Of a stretch of 33,135 nucleotides of DNA, positions 30,741 to 33,135 are shown in pieces (within the stretch, counting starts at the first letter, position 1; every line of letters starts with the position of its first letter). The translations under genes were made by a program, and so were the position numbers. This stretch comes from Paenarthrobacter nitroguajacolicus. Lineage in GTDB: Bacteria; Actinomycetota; Actinomycetes; Actinomycetales; Micrococcaceae. The DNA lies in assembly GCF_029952445.1 (NCBI RefSeq), contig NZ_JAQPPK010000039.1, positions 1 to 33,135 of the forward strand, in the 5' to 3' direction. The notes under the pieces are model-generated. The model made no database searches, was not told the DNA's origin, and saw only the letters and a list, made by a program, of their open reading frames with translations.

Positions 30741-30802
30741 GTGACAGATGACGTCGTTTTGAGCGCTCAGAACGACATGTGCTGCTACCCAGTTGGGCTG
30801 GC
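30727..30802. repeat. Long composite palindrome overlapping the ligD stop codon
   Basis: GCCAGCCCAACT (30727-30738) is matched exactly by AGTTGGGCTGGC (30791-30802). GGT at 30740-30742 can pair with ACC at 30787-30789. In the middle, GTCGTT-T-TGAGCGCTCA-G-AACGAC (30753-30776) is a 24-bp palindrome with one mismatched pair. The last codons of ligD and its TAG are in the left arm. The shape resembles a REP-like element or a large terminator. No second copy was seen in the window. Confidence 0.75.
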
Positions 30803-30832
30803 GGGGTGATCCGTTGGGTTGCGGGTACGCGG

Positions 30833-31093
30833 TTAGGAGGAGTGCGGCATCTGTGGTCGGCTGGTCCGGTGGATCGCAGTCACGGCCGCCCCTTGGCCCA
30901 TGCGGCCGTGGGCTTGGTCGCGGTCCTTCGGGTGACGGCGCTTGCCGTTGCCGTCCGGCCACTGGCTGCCTTGCTCCGTTCCCAGGGCCAAGGCAATGGC
31001 TGTTGGCTCGGGCATCGGGGCCATGTCCATGGACTCGACCAAGTGGCTTGCCACCTCAGGATCGATATTCTCTGCTGAGTGATTCGCAGTCAT
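30833..31093 (-). CDS. Small hypothetical protein, 86 residues, second of a pair
   Basis: AAAGGA lies 7-12 nt before the ATG, a good ribosome site. The protein starts MTANHSAENIDPEVASHLVE and the first 40 residues are acidic, while the rest is His/Arg/Gln-rich and probably disordered. No domain was recognised. It shares the MTAN opening with the upstream small gene, which ends 34 nt before it. The repeated start could reflect common descent or chance. A hairpin sits in the gap between them. Confidence 0.55.
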   Translation of the reverse strand: MTANHSAENIDPEVASHLVESMDMAPMPEPTAIALALGTEQGSQWPDGNGKRRHPKDRDQAHGRMGQGAAVTAIHRTSRPQMPHSS

Positions 31094-31116
31094 GGTTCTT
31101 CCTTTCCAGTGCGCCT

Positions 31117-31139
31117 GTCCGCTGGAGTTACCAGCGGAC
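31117..31139 (-). promoter_or_regulatory. Intercistronic hairpin with the stop codon in its loop
   Basis: GTCCGCTGG (31117-31125) pairs perfectly with CCAGCGGAC (31131-31139). The 5-nt loop contains the TAA stop of the first small gene. The ribosome site of the second gene lies 11-16 nt beyond it. It could be a partial terminator or a processing and stability element. Confidence 0.6.
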
Positions 31140-31328
31140 TTTCTTCTCGGTCTTGGCCTGCTTGCCGCTGGCTGCAGTGGGCTTGTGTCCCTTTCCGGTG
31201 CTCTGCCAGCCGGCAGGAGCTCCGCCGCCGGATTTGCTGGCGAGCATCGCCCGTTGGGCGTCGGTCAGTTTGGACTTGATGCCGCCGTTAGCGGGGGTCT
31301 TGTTGTTATCTGTTGGGTTGGCAGTCAT
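31128..31328 (-). CDS. Small basic hypothetical protein, 66 residues, first of a pair
   Basis: AGGAG lies five nt before the ATG at 31328. The protein has GGIKSKLTDAQRAMLASKSG (about 15-34), a conserved-looking amphipathic segment, followed by GGGAPAGW and a Lys-rich tail (KGHKPTAASGKQAKTEKK). It resembles small basic actinobacterial proteins whose function I do not know. Nucleic-acid binding is possible from charge alone. An in-frame ATG at 31484 would add 52 residues of non-protein-like sequence and is rejected. Confidence 0.65.
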   Translation of the reverse strand: MTANPTDNNKTPANGGIKSKLTDAQRAMLASKSGGGAPAGWQSTGKGHKPTAASGKQAKTEKKVRW

Positions 31329-31566
31329 ATGGACTCCTAAAAGTGTGTGAGTCCTGAAGAGACACGTATCCCGTGGCGTTCGGTTCGAGAAAAGGCGTCG
31401 ACAACGGGAACGGCATGGAGGCAAGCCTCGACAGGCGTGGATTTTTGTCTTCTGAAACGCAGCTGCGTGCTCAGTGCAGAGCACTGGCCGGTCTACTCAA
31501 AAATCAGTGTTCCCATGCGTCATACCCTAACCAAGATCCTGCACATTTGTGAACCCCTGGATTAGC

Positions 31567-32346
31567 ATGGCACTCGTGATCCGGAGTTCGTCGATCGTCA
31601 CTGCCCTTCGCGATGCCGGTTGCGTTTTCGCGGAGGACGAGGCCCGGCTGCTTATCGATGCCGCCCGTCATCCGGACGAGCTTAGCCACATGGTGGACCT
31701 GCGGGTTGGCGGACTTCCCCTTGAACACATCCTGGGTTGGGCGGATTTCTGCGGGACCCGGATGGCCGTTGAGCCCGGCGTCTTCGTCCCTCGGCGTCGC
31801 ACGGAGTTCCTTGTGCGGCAGGCGGCGTTAACCGCCAAAACGGGTGCCGTCGTCGTCGACCTCTGCTGTGGCTCGGGAGCGATAGGTGCCGCCGTCAGCG
31901 ACATCCTGGGCTGCTGCGAGCTTCACGCCGCGGACATCGACCCGGCCGCCGTGGCGTGCGCGCGGCGGAACGTCGAGCCGCGGGGTGGCCGGGTCCATCT
32001 GGGCGATCTCTTCGAACCGCTCCCCCGGCAGCTTTTGGGCCGGGTTGATGTTCTCCTGGTCAACGCCCCGTATGTCCCCACCAGCTCAATCGGCATGATG
32101 CCGCCCGAAGCGCGCCTCCATGAGCCGGTTGTGGCGCTCGACGGCGGTACTGACGGTTTGGATGTGCAGCATCGGGTTGCGCTGGGGGCGCCGGAGTGGC
32201 TGGCGCCGGGTGGGTTGCTCTTGGTCGAGACCTCCCGGCAGCAGGCACCGCAAACAGCAGCGCTCCTGACGGAGTCGGGACTGGCGGCCAGCGTGATGAC
32301 GGACGAGGAGCTCGATGCCACAGTGGTGGTGGGCTCACGCAGCTGA
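31567..32346 (+). CDS. PrmC-related putative N5-glutamine methyltransferase
   Basis: The 259-residue protein has an N-terminal helical part (AGCVFAEDEARLLIDAA) and PLEHILGWADFCG with VFVPRRRTEFLV, both typical of PrmC/HemK relatives. The SAM domain shows VVVDLCCGSGAIGAAV. The catalytic NPPY motif reads NAPY (LLVNAPYVPTS), as I recall from the PrmC-related group annotated as putative protein N5-glutamine methyltransferase. The true target is unknown; it need not be release factors. The start is uncertain: ATG at 31567 or GTG at 31549, neither with a Shine-Dalgarno sequence. A terminator-like hairpin follows at 32491. Confidence 0.85.
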   Translation: MALVIRSSSIVTALRDAGCVFAEDEARLLIDAARHPDELSHMVDLRVGGLPLEHILGWADFCGTRMAVEPGVFVPRRRTEFLVRQAALTAKTGAVVVDLCCGSGAIGAAVSDILGCCELHAADIDPAAVACARRNVEPRGGRVHLGDLFEPLPRQLLGRVDVLLVNAPYVPTSSIGMMPPEARLHEPVVALDGGTDGLDVQHRVALGAPEWLAPGGLLLVETSRQQAPQTAALLTESGLAASVMTDEELDATVVVGSRS

Positions 32347-32490
32347 CCCGTCAAACCGTCAGCTCTTAGACCCGGAAAGCGCCCCTACGAAACTTCCTCG
32401 TCTGAAGTTGCGCCGGCGTGCCCATTGAGGCGCCTTCTGGCCGATACGCTGTGATCATCAGGCAACAGCCTGCTGTGCCGTTAACAAACA

Positions 32491-32516
32491 AAGGACCCGA
32501 GTGCAATCGGGTCCTT
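32491..32516 (+). terminator. Rho-independent-type terminator after the PrmC-related gene
   Basis: AAGGACCCGA (32491-32500) pairs perfectly with TCGGGTCCTT (32507-32516) around a 6-nt loop, followed by GTT. It is 145 nt after the gene, so it may end that transcript or belong to another unit now replaced by the IS. Confidence 0.7.
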
Positions 32517-32549
32517 GTTCAGCGCGGTGCGCTCATTGGTGCGGTCGAG

Positions 32550-32592
32550 AGGGTCATAGCCTCAAATCCAAACACTTTGAGTCTATGGCCCT
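32550..32592. repeat. 16-bp interrupted hairpin
   Basis: AGGGTCATAG (32550-32559) pairs with CTATGGCCCT (32583-32592) with one wobble. Inside it CTCAAA (32561-32566) pairs with TTTGAG (32576-32581) around a 9-nt loop. It lies between the terminator and the transposase. It may be a second terminator or part of the IS end. Confidence 0.55.
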
Positions 32593-32737
32593 GCGCACGT
32601 AGGGCGCAACGTTTGGGGTTATAGGACAAAACGTGTGTATGGGTTGGGCTTGCTTCCCAGCGCTGGCGGGCGAATTCCGGGATAGCTAAGCTTTTGGAGC
32701 CTAGGGTGGCTGGGGTGCTTGCATATCTGGGGAATGT

Positions 32738-33135
32738 TTGGTCTGCGGCCAGACGCTGGTACGAAACGGGAAAACGGCAGCGGGCAAACAGCGCTACCGG
32801 TGCCTGAACTGTGGGGCGAGCCGTTCCGGTGAACGTCCGGATGTCAGCCGTCGCGCTGAGCTGGAGGCGTTTCTTGGCTGGCTATTGGGCAGTACCGGCC
32901 AGTCCTCGTTCACCATGTTCGGCACGGCCCGGTCCTTCCGACGGCGCACGGCCTGGTGCTGGAACATCGCCCCGCGCATTCCCGTGACCGGGGAGGTCCA
33001 TGACCAGATCCAGGTCGATGGGATCTTTGTCGGGACGTGGTGCTGCCTGATCGCTGTTGCCGGTGATTACGTGCTTGGCTGGCAGTGGTGCGACACCGAG
33101 AAGAAGGCCGCGTGGGCGGCGCTGCTGCAACGGTT
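32738..33135 (+). CDS. IS1249/IS256-like transposase, 5' part, cut by the window edge
   Basis: The open frame runs from a stop at 32702 to the window end. It begins with a zinc ribbon: CLVCGQTLVRNGKTAAGKQRY, given here as CLVCGQ and VRNGKTAAGKQRY, then RCLNCGAS. A helical part with SRRAELEAFLGWLLGSTGQS follows. Next comes VHDQIQVDGIFVGTW, whose Asp in QVDG is the first residue of the DDE triad, and then VLGWQWCDTEKKAAW. This is typical of IS1249-like elements. No ATG or GTG occurs in frame; a TTG at 32738 is the only usual alternative start but would cut into the zinc ribbon. The gene may be started elsewhere, mutated or fragmentary. The 3' end is not seen. Confidence 0.75.
   Translation, partial: MVCGQTLVRNGKTAAGKQRYRCLNCGASRSGERPDVSRRAELEAFLGWLLGSTGQSSFTMFGTARSFRRRTAWCWNIAPRIPVTGEVHDQIQVDGIFVGTWCCLIAVAGDYVLGWQWCDTEKKAAWAALLQR

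Larger units (their letters stand above)
32347..32734. other. Gene-free 388-nt stretch before the right-hand IS
   Basis: No convincing gene is present. It holds two hairpins (32491-32516 and 32550-32592). From about 32600 the sequence is probably the end of the insertion element. A 68-codon frame at 32418-32624 runs through both hairpins and has no ribosome site. Confidence 0.6.

Noticed and set aside
32418..32624. 68-codon plus-strand frame before the right-hand IS
   Set aside because: It crosses two stable hairpins, has no ribosome site and its sequence is unlike a folded protein.
1..33135. CRISPR array, tRNA or rRNA genes
   Set aside because: No spaced direct repeats, no cloverleaf-like sequence ending in a T-loop and acceptor stem, and no rRNA-like stretch were noticed on either strand.

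Overview
The window is high-GC actinobacterial DNA. Gene content and protein character best fit a soil Micrococcaceae chromosome of the Arthrobacter/Paenarthrobacter type. Supporting signs are a fructose PTS operon led by a DeoR-type repressor, a Ku/LigD end-joining pair, a GAF-ANTAR protein, a maltose-type ABC importer with no ATPase of its own, frequent GTG starts and several probable leaderless transcripts. The genus is inferred, not proven. No rRNA, tRNA or CRISPR was seen.

Layout. The left edge cuts the start of an IS481-type transposase (1-73, minus). The right edge cuts a zinc-ribbon transposase of IS1249/IS256 type (about 32738-33135, plus), so two insertion sequences frame the window. 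167-2919 holds a free-standing phenylalanyl-tRNA-synthetase-like ligase with an attenuator-like leader, a methyltransferase, and a small plus-strand pair ending in a DUF1508 protein. 2923-7067 (minus) is a LacI repressor, a beta-phosphoglucomutase-like HAD enzyme and a GH65 disaccharide phosphorylase, with a perfect operator over the promoter. 7254-8770 holds a hydrolase diverging from a leaderless AraC-type regulator and a VOC protein. 8871-12549 is a glutamate-cysteine-ligase-like enzyme, two paralogous Cys-rich proteins on either side of a GAF-ANTAR regulator, and two small translationally coupled proteins.

12809-16940 is the complete fructose uptake operon fruR-fruK-fruA-HPr, with a promoter, an operator-like inverted repeat and a strong terminator. 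17027-18176 is a membrane protein/TetR pair with its own dyad operator. 18274-21885 is a block of stress-type genes: topoisomerase IB, Dps, a tiny membrane protein, DUF6328, an internally duplicated DUF6766 protein and DUF7218. 21913-27226 is a FadR-type regulator facing a class V aminotransferase and a binding-protein-dependent importer (binding protein plus two permeases). 27274-30740 is the divergent ku/ligD pair. Beyond it lie a long palindrome on the ligD stop codon, two tiny MTAN-starting proteins, a PrmC-related methyltransferase and a hairpin-rich stretch before the right-hand IS.

Together the genes describe a saprophyte that imports and phosphorolyses disaccharides, takes up fructose by PTS, and carries protection and repair genes suited to drying or oxidative stress. 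The least explained items are the PheRS-like ligase with its leader-peptide switch (167-1437), the Cys-rich paralogue/ANTAR locus (10046-12549) and the aminotransferase/importer operon (22846-27226).
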